From NCBI GenBank assembly GCA_950295325.1, contig OX485807.1, positions 45,972,440 through 46,036,439 of the forward strand: a stretch of 64,000 nt of DNA, given 5' to 3'. The notes below the pieces were generated by a model. It did not search any database. It was not told the DNA's origin and worked only from the letters and a program-made list of their open reading frames with translations. The stretch is from Polytrichum commune (lineage: Eukaryota > Streptophyta > Polytrichopsida > Polytrichales > Polytrichaceae). Positions 45,324 through 57,242 of this stretch are shown here, piece after piece. Within the stretch, counting starts at the first letter, position 1. Each line of letters begins with the position of its first letter. The position numbers and the translations under genes are program-made.

Positions 45324-45814
45324 CTACCCGGGCCACCCCCTTCTCATTAGTCTATGGCATTGAGGCCACTCTACTCATTGAGTTTGAAGTGGAGTCGTTG
45401 AGAGTGGCAATCGACTCAAGGCTGACCGACAGCCAACTATTGAGAGATAGATTGGCCTCATTAGAAGCACTTGATGAGAGTCGTAGAAGGAGCGCTAAGT
45501 ATATTGCGGCCATGCAACGAAGGAGGAAAATCACCTTTGATTGAAGACATAAGAAGCATATTTTGACGGCAGGTATGTTGGTCCTACTTCAAGACGCTAG
45601 AAAGCTCGACTTTCCAAGTAAGTTCAATGCGGTATGGTTAGGACTGTATCTCATTCACGAGGTGTTTCCTAACAACTTGGTCCAGTTGGAGACACTTAAT
45701 GGGGATCCCAACCCGCACTTCCGGGAGTCGTTGCAAAGAATATAGGACTTGAATGCGAGAGTCTTGCCTGCGGAGCAAGAGATTTTGCATCCTTCCCCTG
45801 ATGGTCGCCAATTA
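45324..45814 (+). pseudogene. gypsy integrase C-terminal end (part 2)
   Basis: TTRATPFSLVYGIEATLLIEFEV, followed by a region around 45,560-45,740 (LVLLQDARKLDFPSKFNAVWLGLYLI...), is the typical C-terminal integrase segment of plant Tat/Athila-like gypsy elements. It continues the reading interrupted by solo LTR 3. A stop at 45,541 lies between the two pieces. There is no chromodomain. Confidence 0.82.
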
Positions 45815-48075
45815 TGTGAGCCCTAAGAATGTGCTCACATGTTAATTAACCCTAACGCAAATATTGGGAAGTGAAAAGACAAATTAAAGAGGTTAACCTC
45901 ACCCTTAAAAAAAAGAAAATGAAATAGATTATAATTAAAAAGGGTAAGTGCACTTGCCATGTGCGGAAAAGTGGGTTCTAAGAAGGGAGAAGGCCAAGAA
46001 GGAAGGCCAACACCCGTTTTTTTCCTTTGGGCGGCCCGAAGATGCCGGACAACACAGAAAATAAGGAGGAGTTGGAGGGGTCTCGGGAGGTAAGAGAGGA
46101 GAGGCTCACAAGGGAAGAGGAGGAGGGGGAGGAGGCGGAAGCGCTGCCTCAGAGGAGAATGTTGGTGTTTTTTTTTTTTGCAGCGATAGCAGCTGGAGCG
46201 AGGAGCAGCACTAGAGGAGTTCAAGCTAGGCTAGGAAAGCAAAAGCATGCCTTGCAAATGAACCCTTGACTTGATGAGAGTTGGCCTTGGTTAAGATACT
46301 AAGGTAGTCCGAGACTTGCAACAAGTGGCAGCAAATCCGAATCTCAGGATTACTAAGTTGGAGGGAGAATTGCAGTAGCAGCGCATTCTTGAGTGAGAAT
46401 TTGTGGATCTGATCTCATGAAGAGGACATTTGTTGCACAAGACTTCCGTCTGGTGGGTTTGCAACAAATTTGTGTTGCGTGTGTGCATGGTGATTGTTTT
46501 GGGTTGAATGCAGGACCCGGTTCCTTGGGCTTCAAGTCGAGGGGGGTAGGAGGCTTGTCGACTGATGAGGTGGGAGAAGCTGGAGGGTAGACGTTGGAGC
46601 ATCAACAAGCCAACGTGGGCAGGGGATTGCAGCATTGAAGAGCAATAAGGTGTTTTGAAGGGCGGATCAATACATCAAGATGGGTAGAATGGCGGTTCAA
46701 GCCCCGCGAAGCATCATCATTCATCTCGCTGCTCCAACATTGCATCTGGGTGTAGGTCTGTGGAGTCACAAACTCAAGTGATGGGGGGGGGGGGGGGGAA
46801 GGTTGCGAGTTGCGGGTCTTCGGAGTGCAACTTCACCGAATCGAGGGTGTCACAGTGCCTAGAGGTGCGTCTCTCACACCTACTGCCCGATTGTGAAGCT
46901 GGAGGAGGTTTGGAGGAAGAGCGGGGCGGCGCTAATTCATGCGTTGGATCATGGGTACAACTTTGAAGTTGATTTTTTTTCCCTTCTTTGTTTTTTGAAG
47001 GTAAGGTCCAAAGCGACAGTCAATCATTCGAAGTTTGAAAAGGAGTAGCAAGGCGGCTAGTGTGCAACAAGTGATTGCGGAAACGAACTATTTTCTCTGC
47101 CCATAGAGAAGGGCGCTCTTACATGCACTGAAGAGTCAATTGTGCATGATTGTCGACTGCATTAAGATTACCTTTTAGGACCTTGAATTAGAATAAAGTG
47201 ATTGAGAGAGAGTGTGTGGTGCTACGAGAGGCGGGGGTCAAGGATTGGCTTCGGCCAATCTGTTATTACTGTGACAAATGCTCGTGTGAGGTAAGCTAAG
47301 TTGCTGCTGCAAGTTGGGGGAGACGGGAGGGAGTCGACGTGCAAGGGGTGCCGGTGCTCCAGGTTCTGGAGATTCGTGCGGTGGCAGCAGCAGGTTGGTG
47401 GTGGGGAATTGAGTGAGGCTCCGGAGTGTGGTGCTGACATCGGACGTGGAAGTGGGGGAGGAGGTAAGTAAGGTCCTGGGGTGGTGGCTTGGAGCACGTG
47501 TTGGTGGCAGCTGTGGCTGCATCGGCAAGCTAAAGTTGGCGTGGTGTGGAGCGAGCCTCGAAACCTGGGTTTTTGGTCCAGCTCAATGCATTGTCAAGTT
47601 CTGGTTGAGGCTCATTGGGTCGGCTTGTGTTGCGGAATTCACGGGGAGTAGTGGGGATAAACTAATGTGGTGTGGGTTAGGTGAGAGCATGGGAACGTAA
47701 CTTGATGCGTGAAGGTGTTGTTCTCATTTTTATTGGCACTCAGGATTGTGGAGATTTTGGTGAGGTGGAATTGAGTGTTGCTTGGGTTGGGTAGAGGATA
47801 CATGATAGGGGCTGAGCCAAGTCACCGCTAGCCGGAAATTAGTGATAGTAGGGGAAGGAAGGGGGAGGAAGGCACTTAGGTGTTGATTGGCACTATATGT
47901 AATCAAGCATTTGTGAATGCTTACACTCTTTAATAAAATGGTGTTATATACACTACTTCTCTCACACTTAAATGGTACAAGGGTGTATGCGTGACCTATC
48001 ACCTAGGTAGTGGGAAGAAGAATTCTCCACCCGGACTAGGGCGCATTCTAGGGTGGTGGATGATTCTTGCTCACA
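45815..48075 (-). mobile_element. LTR of the TGTGAGCC family, minus orientation, with PBS-like neighbour
   Basis: 2,261 bp from TGTGAGCCCTAAGAATGTGC to GGATGATTCTTGCTCACA. Near its right end is the reverse of the family block (CCACCCGGACTAGGGCGCATT). The flanking 5-mers (AATTA, AGTTG) do not match, so it is not a simple solo LTR. On the minus strand the bases just past its end read TAATTGGCGACCATCAGGGG, which looks like a primer binding site of gypsy elements. It could be the 5' LTR of a minus-strand element whose body was lost. It contains a G run (46,783-46,798) and several GC-rich chance frames. Confidence 0.65.
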
Positions 48076-48441
48076 AGTTGGAACTGTCTAATTCCAACTT
48101 GATTCATCCATCCTATATTCTAGTTGGACTCGTCTAATTCCAACTTGGTTTACTCAACCATTCTTCTAGTTGGAATTGTCTAATTCCAACTAGATCTATA
48201 TATTCATTGAGAGTTGTCTAATTCGAATGAATAGCATTTATCTTTCCAATTTTGGAGTGGTCTAACTCCAATGCACCTCATCGAGAGCTATCTAACTCAT
48301 GTGCACATGTTCTTAATATGGAATGGTCTAATTCCAATGCACTAAATGCAGAGTTGTCTAACCCCAATGCACATGTTGTCAGTATGGAGTTGTCTAACTC
48401 CAATCCATCCATCTTCAATTGGGAGTTGTCTAGCTCCCTGT
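48076..48441. repeat. array of ~10 small hairpins with a GTCTAA centre
   Basis: Ten units with a conserved GTCTA core (one is ATCTA) at 48,086, 48,132, 48,178, 48,216, 48,260, 48,290, 48,326, 48,356, 48,392 and 48,428. Most are flanked by a short inverted repeat such as AGTTGGAA...TTCCAACT or TTGGAG...CTCCAA, and the arm sequence varies between units while pairing is mostly kept. Spacing is 30-46 bp; from the fifth unit on it is always a multiple of six, and a plus-strand frame (48,252-48,443) with ELSNSN-like repeats stays open there. Confidence 0.7.
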
Positions 48442-49739
48442 AGTAGCAAAATTTTGGATTTTTTGATTCAATTATGAAATTGTGGAAAATAATTCTTTAG
48501 CAAATCAATTATTACCTAAAAGGACCAGTGGAAATGGGCAATAGGCTTATCAGATCAGAAAAGTTATTAGTATGGACAATGGTCTGTTGGCACTTGTGGT
48601 AGTTACGGAAATTCGACTGGTTCTCGAGGATAGAAGAGAGTTGAGAAGTTAGGAGAGGCTCTCAAAGAGTTAAGCGAGGCTGGGAGACCCTAGAGTTAGC
48701 AGAACTATTTTTATATATTTACCAGGACTTTCTGAGGTAGAAGAGAGTGAATTTTCCTTTGCATGTAATTGTCTGCAGTCTATGGCAATTTGATGGGGTT
48801 CTAGGGTGAATGGACTGGTCAAGGTTGAACTTAAGTTAATTTTGTGCATGTTTTTCGTATCAGACTGGTTGTGTGAGGCAACATAACTTAAATGTAGAAT
48901 TTCTAGTAATGAAACAAATTAAGCAGGATCCATATTTCTAGGCTATCGTGTTGTGTTTGTGAATTATCTATATGTGTTCACTTTGTACCAGAATTGTTGC
49001 GTGAGGCAAAGTCATTGAAAGTGGAAATTACAGTTATATAAAGTCAAAACAAGAGTTATAATTCGAATCTATTGTCTCAAGAGAGTAAGTGGCTGGTATA
49101 AGTAAACTGTGTAGCAATCAGAGTCTGGATTTGTTTGCGTCCTGGGAGAATTGTGGTGACGTTGGACAATTATGCATGAATCTGGCTAGTAAGGTTGATA
49201 CAGGTTCCAGAAAACTACAAGTTTATGGCCTTGTTTGGACATGAATTATTAACTATAATTCAGTTTATTTCCTTGAGAGAAAATGGGCGAAAGTTCTTGC
49301 TGCTTTTTATTGCAGTTAATGAAATGCGTGAAGCAATATTGTTATATAATTTGGCCGTGATATATATATATATTAGAAAAATGAGTTAACAGGGCTAGTT
49401 AGTCTATGGACTTATGAATATTGAGAGTAATTTACATGATTATATGGCCTACTCGAGAGCGGAAAGGAATATGAATGTGTAAATATAGATTTATTTTTTG
49501 CACTGGACAATGGACTGTTTTCTGAAATAAAGATCGGATAATAATTAATGTCTTCCAGTGTGTAATTTTAGCAAATCATTAACCTCAATTTTGTATTGAG
49601 TTGTCCTTGCAATTAACCAATTCGTAGTCAACGTAATGAATTGACCTTGTACAAATAGATTTACCTTTTTAGGGCCATGGATTCAAAGCAAAGAGGTTGG
49701 ATTTGTCATTGCATTGAATTGTTTGAGTGAGCAGATAAG
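48442..49739. other. no supported gene
   Basis: AT-rich DNA without recognisable genes. A few phrases recur loosely (GTTGTGTGAGGCAACATAA at about 48,868 and TTGCGTGAGGCAAAGTCA at about 48,995). Possibly old transposon debris. Confidence 0.35.
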
Positions 49740-49744
49740 GAAGG

Positions 49745-51799
49745 TGTGAGCCCAAAAGGGTGCCCACATTTAGTCTTAGACCCTTGAAACGTTAGTTGAT
49801 GCACTTTGAAGTAGCATGTTACTTCACAAAAATATAAAAAGAGTGAAATGTTAGTCTTAGAAGTACCATGTTGTAAGAGGCTAGGATGTGAGTTGTTATT
49901 GTGTTTTTACCTTCGGAAGGATTTGAGTGAATGAGGATAGGTAAGGAGAACTTGGATTGAGTAGTTAGTGAGTAGGCTAGTACAAATGGATGGAGACAAC
50001 CAAAGTGACTCAAGAGGCAAGTGCATTCGAATTGGGATGAATGGAGGATCACATGGAGCGCACAAGTGGACCACCTCATCATGGCCACTTAATGGGGAAG
50101 GCCCAAGGAAGAATGCAAGGTGGAGGATAAGCAAATTCTCAAAGCACCAATCAAATCACGAGTTAAGCATCGTGGTTTGAATTAAGTGGTGAGCGACGAT
50201 TTGGGAAAGTAAGGGGAGAAAGTTATGGCGGCGGAAAGCGAAGGAGGCTAAGTTTGGGTTGAAGCATCCCAAGTTTGGTAAAGTGTGGTAGGTAGAAAGC
50301 CAAGGCTAGTTAAATGTTCGAATTAGGATCCTTGTTGATCATTTGAGGGAGGAAGGCTTAGAAGATAGGATTGGCGCCTACTAAGTAGGAGGAAATCTCA
50401 AGGGCTTATCGTGAGCCTTGAGGGTGCTCACCCCCTCAAGCTTACTATATAATCCCTCATTCTTCCCTCACTCCTCCTCTCTTTCCTTTGTGCTCCAAGG
50501 CACCCCACGAGTTATAAGTGTGGGTGTGGGAAGCCATATTGGAGCACATGTGTGTGCTTAGTTTTTAGTTTGAGAGCCAAGGCTTGTTAGCCTTGAAGAG
50601 GGCTTGACCTCTTGGTAGAATTAGTGTTGACGTGAAGGATTTGAAAGTTAATTCATGATTCCAATTTGTGGTACTTAAAGTTCATGTTTTGAATACACGT
50701 GGTTGCAAGTTCCATGTTTAAGAGTTGAGCACTTGATGTTGTGATGAGTGCAAAAATATACTTGTGTGGATTAGTTAGTCTTAGTGAAGTTAGGAAATTC
50801 TCTCTCCCCCTCTCCTCTCTAGGATTTTAGGATTTTAGGATTAGAGAAGAATTGTGTGATTAGAAAGGGGTTGTTAGTAGAATTAGGGAAATTAGGTAGG
50901 AAGATTAGTTAAGGGCTTGAATAATTAGTGAGGTAGTTGGAGATTACAACTACAAAGTTGTGGGTTCATGAAGGAGCTGGGTTTATGAAGGAGCTGGGTT
51001 TGTTTAGTTAGAAGCTAAGAAGCTGGGTTTATGAAGGAGCTGGGTTTATGAAGGAGCTAGGTTTATGTAATTAGAAAGTAAAGAGATGGGTTCATGAAGG
51101 AGCTTAGTAGATAGCCTACCTAATTAGCGCATAGACAAGTAGTTAGTTACATTATGCTAGTTAGTGTTATGTGTGGCTTTCACAAGTAAATGTATTTGAG
51201 ATTGACTATAGAGAATAGTGTTTTTTTAACACTTGCATCCTCTCTTTAAAAATAAACCACGTGCACAAATTAATGGAGAATGTGGAGCACTCTCGCGATG
51301 GCAAGACAAAGGAAGCAAAGACCAAAGGTGCGAGGGAGAGATTGACATAAGTCACATAAGTATTTCTTAATACTTAAAGGCTTATGTACGGTATGGAGAC
51401 ACCAAGTGAGACCTCTTATAGTAGCGATACGGAATACACAAGTGATAGTTCAAGTGGTAGTATAGAGTCAACGGCACGGACTCCATTTAGGAGAGGGATA
51501 TCCTTAAGGGCTTGTGTAGCTAAAGCGGCCGGATGGACGTTAGAAGCAAACAAAGACAAAATAGCACCCGAGCATAAGGAGGTTAAAATAACATAGTTAA
51601 CTTGTGCATTCTCCACATACGTATTGAAATCGTACATTGAGTTGTTAAAAGTGAAATTCCAGTTAAATCCAAGACCACTTGAAGGGTGAACCTTGCACTA
51701 TGGACTCATCCAAGTCCAAATCCAATACCGCGGAGGAATGTGAGCCCAAACCCACTACTCGGACTACGGACGCTTAAGGGTGGGGGGTTTGGCCTCACA
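49745..51799 (-). mobile_element. solo LTR 5 of the TGTGAGCC family, minus orientation
   Basis: 2,055 bp beginning TGTGAGCCCAAAAGGGTGCC and ending GGGTTTGGCCTCACA, with perfect 5-bp duplications GAAGG at 49,740-49,744 and 51,800-51,804. It includes direct repeats of GGGTTTATGAAGGAGCT (50,980-51,060). A plus-strand ATG frame at 51,384-51,596 (METPSETSYSSDTEYTSDSS...) is compositionally odd but lies inside the LTR and has no known domain. Confidence 0.87.
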
Positions 51800-51804
51800 G
51801 AAGG

Positions 51805-52220
51805 TTATGGTCGTTGTAGTGTAAATGGAGAAATTGTTTCTTTCTAACCTTTGATGGAAGGTGAAGTGTCAACTTGTCGAGTCGATGGACTGCAAAGGCT
51901 TAACCGGATGCGGAAAAGACAAAAGACGTCCCACTTGTGAAAGTGATTGCTAATTAAAATCTTAAATGAATGAAGATTAATTTAGAATTTCACCACCTTT
52001 AAAGACTGAATGTCATAAGCATTATCTGTAAGCATGATAAATGAAATGAATTGGTGAATTAATTGTTTTAGAATTAAGAGTGTGGCATTATGACGCTAAT
52101 TAAATAAGATAAGTTTATGAATTGGGTGAGAAATTGAGAATATGTTAACACGCATGAGTGGTTTTGACTTATGGACATGAGAAAAGAAATAATGATTCTC
52201 TTCACCAAGATCAGGTAAGA
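51805..52220. other. no feature seen
   Basis: AT-rich sequence between solo LTR 5 and the dispersed element remnant; I see no gene. Confidence 0.35.
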
Positions 52221-52880
52221 TATTATCGTCGGAAAATATAATTAAGATCGAATATAACTAAAAAAGATTGACCATCCTGAAAAGATTACCGCACTGTATA
52301 TTCAAGTTACATTAAATGGGGTTAATTAATAAAAGACTATTGACTACGCCAAAGTGTCATTGGCTTCAGTAAAGAGACAAAATGGGTTATTGTGGTACTT
52401 TTGGGCCACCCCCTTTCGAGGGAGCCTAAAAGTATCACACAAGCCCTTCGGTGAAGGTGGCCTGCATTTGCAGGCGCCCAAGCCGAACCCGGATGATAGG
52501 TGTATCACGTGAGTAGTTAGATTTTTAAGGGAGATTAAATATGCGTCGTAGTACCTCCGGAGGTTAGGCCTTAGTTTTTTACTAGTGTGGCTTTAAACTC
52601 CACTAACCAATTTCATATCTAGTTCTAACCTTAACCTACAACCTATTCTACGCGCAGACGCACCAGCCTTGAAACCAAGGCAATCCTAATTTGTGAATTG
52701 GGATGGTTCTGATACACCCAACCGGGTGTGACTCATACCACCCCAACTCAACGAACGGAATAACGACAATTTGATGGTTCATTCAATTCTTCCTATTTAT
52801 TTATTTATTTCTATTTAGTTTTCTAAGCGGGGGAACTTGGCCTAAGTCCCACCCTTCACACAAATTCCTTCTTAATTACT
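52221..52880 (+). repeat. dispersed element remnant, copy 2 (uninterrupted)
   Basis: 52,221-52,395 is the inverted match of 16,985-17,149. 52,407-52,880 is a direct match of 17,270-17,429 joined to 19,460-19,781. The site where solo LTR 1 sits in copy 1 is intact here (GGAGGTTAGGCCTTAG at about 52,560). On the minus strand GTATCAGAACC at about 52,705-52,716 is a tRNA-iMet-like primer binding site, as in copy 1. Confidence 0.65.
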
Positions 52881-55233
52881 TACTTTTGTTTGCACGTCCT
52901 AACTTACTACATTAATATATTAGGCATCACCCCTTACCTCGGGTCTCTTGCCAACAAGGGTTTACGATTTATTTTGTATGTTTTGATTGTTAAATGTGTT
53001 TACACTGGATAGACCACGAAATGCAACTCAATGGGACCAGGGTGACGGGCGACCTGTAGGTTCAACCTGTTGCGCAATCTTCATAAATTGGGGCTATTAC
53101 TCCCAATCTATGGGGCCAACAACATAATAGTGGATTCGCGGGTCATTAACCCCACCTTTCCACCAACAACATTCAGAGTGGTCGTGTCGGTGATTAATCC
53201 GACTTACCACACACGAAACTTGCTAATAAATGAAGCTACTACCACAAAACATACCAAGGGCCCCGAAAACAATGGAATTGGGTACTCCCTTGGCGGTCAA
53301 GTGGTCAAGCCACTTGACCTTACGAGATAGGTGAGTGGGTTTAGAGATGCGTACCTTAGCCGTGCTTCCTCCAATCCTAAATGGAAGGCTTAAGGTTAGT
53401 TAATTTACCTCAATTTTCCTCGGTTGATTTGGGCTTGATGTAGGCCGAGCCGCTACCTCCTTCCTTGCTCCACTTTCCGAGCGTCGACCTTGCCTCCTTC
53501 TTTGTAACTAGTTTGGTAGTAAGCGTACCTTAGTTAACAATTAAAATATAAAGTGTTATTCTGCCCTGTAATTTAATCCTAAGCATAATTTTTATACTTA
53601 GTGCACCAAATTATCTTTCCAATGATTTAAAAATCACTCTAATCGGATAAGAAATGCAACAGTTATGAGGGTTGGAAGTGTGAGGTCGATTCAACCGACC
53701 CTTCCAACCCACCTATCTACCTTCTAACTTCAAAAATTCATAGCACATTCCTTACTACTTGGATCTAGGCTTTCCTTATACCATTGGAAAGCTATGAACA
53801 AGCTCTAACTAGAAAAATTATGACATCAGCAGGTTAAGCTAATAGAAATTCAGCGGACTCCTTGTAACACAGCAGTCAATCAAGAAGGCTTAAACTATGT
53901 ATCTCGCCTTCAACAATTCATATCTAATTCAAATCTTAGTCAAATCAAACGTTCTATATGACCCTGGAGAGATATTAAAAAGATGTATTTGATAAAAATA
54001 TGTGATTAGAAAGGTAAGCCGAAGTGAACCCAACAGGTCCTCTGTAATGCAGCAGTCAACCAAAGTTCTCAAACTATGTGTCCCATCTTGCACAATTCAT
54101 ATCTAATTCAAATCATGCTCAAATCAAATGTTCTAAGCCATTTTGGAAAGCTACACAAAAGTTCTACTTGGGAAAAATATAATTTCTTGGAATTAAAATT
54201 CCTATTGGGCTCGCAGGTCTGATCCAGCAGCCGCTACCCACAAGACCACCCAGTTTTTCTACTCCATCTTTGAAAATCCATAACTAATTGTCATCTCAAC
54301 CAAATCACAAATGGGAAACGGCTATGGATAGCTATATGAAATCTCTCTAAGAGAAAAATGATAAGTATCTTGTTCTAGCTTTTGAACTAAGCCTTCAGGG
54401 CATTGGCAGATGAGGTCTATAATGCCTCTACTCAAAACTCTACCATCCAACCTACCTCTACAAAAGAAGGAATAATTTTGTTGGTGTGTTAATAAACACA
54501 CAACCTAACTAGGAGAGAGAGAGTAGAGGAGGTTCTCAAGCCTTTCTTTTAGACCATTGAGAATACATGCTAAAGGATTTTTTCCTAACTACATTGAAGC
54601 AGGGCTTCGCCCAAAAACTAGAGAAAGAGAGAGAGCTACAAGGTGGAAGGAGGGGTTTTTAAACCCTCTCACAAAAGGGTTGGACCCCTCCTCCACCGGA
54701 TCCATTTTTCAAACCCTTTCCCGAAATTTTGGCTCGGGGGTTTTCCCGGTTGAGGTTGCCACCCTCTCGCCGAGGTGGCTCCGACAAAAAACCTTTAGAA
54801 ATCTTTCTAATTTTTCCGCCATCGAGTTGGCAAGGGGGCAAGTGGGCAAGTATCCCCCTTGCTCTCTTTCTTTTTTGTCTTCAAAATTCTTCACGCCGAT
54901 TTTATTTTCTTACCTAAACCACCTCTAATAGTCTTGTGTGCCTCACACTACTAATAAACTAACACTTGCTTAGCTAGCATTTACTAACATTTGCTTAATA
55001 GCTAGCATCTACTAATATTTGCTTAGCTAGTTGTTTTTACTAGCTAGCATATTTTTTCTACTTTGCTATCTTCTAGCACTACTTAGTTTCATTTTGACCT
55101 TCCTTCTTCTAGGCTAAATGCTAAATGAACTAATTTTCCCTAAATTCCCTATCAATTCTAACTTTTAATGCTAACATTCTAACTAAAAGTGATCCCGCAG
55201 AGTGGTGGACCACTCAAAGGGTTCACAGTTATC
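52881..55233 (-). mobile_element. possible minus-strand LTR with degenerate ~175-bp repeats
   Basis: If the PBS-like site at ~52,710 is real, this is the LTR on its upstream side. From about 53,640 to 54,380 there are about four loose repeats of ~175 bp sharing AATTCATATCTAATTCAAAT, AATCAAA and GGAAAGCTA. A GAGAGAGAGAG stretch and an open frame (54,557-54,928, no domain) follow. The end of the element is not defined; the right arm of the inverted duplication starts at 55,234. Confidence 0.4.
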
Positions 55234-55623
55234 TATGCAAGATCATTGACTATGGCTGTGCTTATGCTCGTGCACCGCATTTGGTCCAATTAAAATGAAC
55301 TCACTCCATACTATTGCTTGGGATATTAAAATAAGGTGAATTATTGTCATGATTGCATGTACTGACATGGAGAGGGTTTCAGAGTTTTTTCCCCTTATCC
55401 ATGATGCAATTGTCAGTCCTATTCCAAAATAAAAAAAAATAACTTTATGTTTTCCCTAATAAACCTTATTTGAGACATTTAGATGATGTATAAGTCACCT
55501 TTTGAGTCTTCTCTAAGCCTTGCCTTGGGTTTATTCATAACCAAAACCTAGACTACACTCCCATCATCCTCTACTTACACACTGGCACATGTGGCTAGAG
55601 TATTCAATCATCCATCAATATTT

Positions 55624-57242
55624 CTAGTTACTTTGCAAAAGGATTCTCAAAGACCTCAAGTTTCCCAATCCCTCGGGTATCTTTGTTAAGCTCGTAGGCA
55701 AAGGAAAATGAAGGGGTTTTACAAAACTCAAGTTCTCCAATCCCTCCGATATCGTTGTCAAGCTCGTGCACATTTTCAAATCTAGGGCTATGAAAGAACT
55801 GAAGTTCCCCAATCCCTCCAGTATCGTTGTCAAGCTCGTACACCACCTCAAATTAAGGGTTGTCAAAGAACTCAAGTTCCCCAACCCCTCCGGTATCGTT
55901 GTCAAGCTCGTACACCACGTCAAATTAAGTGTTGTCAAGGAAGTCAAGATCCCCAATCCCTCCTGTATCGTTGTCAAGCTCGTACACCACCTCAAATTAA
56001 GGGTTGTCAAAGAAGTCAAGTTCCCCAATCCCTCCGGGATCGTTGTCAAGCTCTCACACTCACTCAATTTAAGGGTTGTCAAAGAAGTCAAGTTCCCCAA
56101 TCCCTCCGGTATCGTTATCAAGTTCGACAATCCCTCCGGCATCGTTGTCAAGCTCGTGCACCGCGCCAAATTAAGTGTTGTCAAAGAAGTCAAGTTCCCC
56201 AATCCCTCCGGTATCGTTGTCAAGCTCTTAGACCCGTACAAATCCAAGGTTGTCAAGGAAGTCAAGTTTCCCAATCCCTCTGGTATCCTTGTCAAGCTTG
56301 TACACCACCACAAATTAAGGGTTGTCAAAGAAGTCAAGTTCCCCAATCCCTCTGGTATCGTTGTCAAGCTCTCACACCTGTGCAAATCCAGGGTTGTCAA
56401 AGAACTCAAGTTCCCCAATCGCTCCGGTATCGTTGTCAAGCTCGTATCCCACCTCAAATTAAGGGTTGTCAAAGAAGTCAAGTTCCCCAGTCTCCGGTAT
56501 CGTTGTCAACCTCGTACACCACCTCGAATTAAGTGTTGTCAAAGAACTCAAGTTCCCCAATCCCTCCGGTATCATTGTCAAGCTCGTGCACCACCTCAAA
56601 TCCAACGTTGTCAAAGAACTCAAGTTCCCCAACCCCTCCGGTAACGTTGTCAAGATCTCACACTCGTACACATTTAGGGTTGTCAAGGAAGTCAAGTTCC
56701 CCAATCCCTCCGGTATCGTTGTCAAGCTCTCACACCACGTCAAATTAAAAGTTCTCAAGGAAGTCAAGTTCCCCAATCCCTCCGGTATCGTTGTCAAGCT
56801 CGTACACCAGGCCAAATTAATTGTTGTCAAAGAAGTGAGGTTCCCCAATCCTTCCGGTATCGTTGTCAAGCTCTCACACCACGTCAAATTAAATGTTGTC
56901 AAGGACGTCAAGTTCCCCAATCCCTCCGGTATTGTTGTCAAGCTCTTACACCCGTACAAATCCAGGGTTGTCAAGGAAGTCAAGTTCCCCAATCCCTCCA
57001 GTATCGTTGTGAAGCTTTTGCACCACGTCCAATTCAAGTGTTGTCAAAGAAGTCAAGTTCCCCAATCCCTCCAGTATCGTTGTCAAGCTCGTGCACATTC
57101 ACAAATCCAGCGTTGTCAAAGAAGTGAAGTTTCCCAATCCCTCCGATAACGTTGTCAAGCTCTCCCACTCGTACAAATCCAGGGTTGTCAAGGAAGTCAA
57201 GTTCCCCAATCCCTCCGGTATCGTTGTCAAGCTCGTGCACAT
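55624..57242 (-). pseudogene. disabled 3' part of the right LRR array
   Basis: About 23 more LRR units continue after the TGA with further damage: a second TGA at 57,101-57,099, a 1-bp insertion near 57,035, a 2-bp deletion near 56,490 (TTCCCCAGTCTCC instead of TTCCCCAATCCCTCC), and a 42-bp in-frame deletion near 56,125 (EGLSNLITIPEG). Adding these changes to the 3,629 bp between first and last unit gives exactly 51 x 72, so the right array had 52 units in phase. The left TAA stop is CAA here, and a TAG at 55,626-55,624 follows. Confidence 0.88.

Noticed and set aside
54557-54928. 123-codon plus-strand frame
   Set aside because: Low-complexity start (RERERA from a GAGA run), no known domain, and it sits in a probable LTR.
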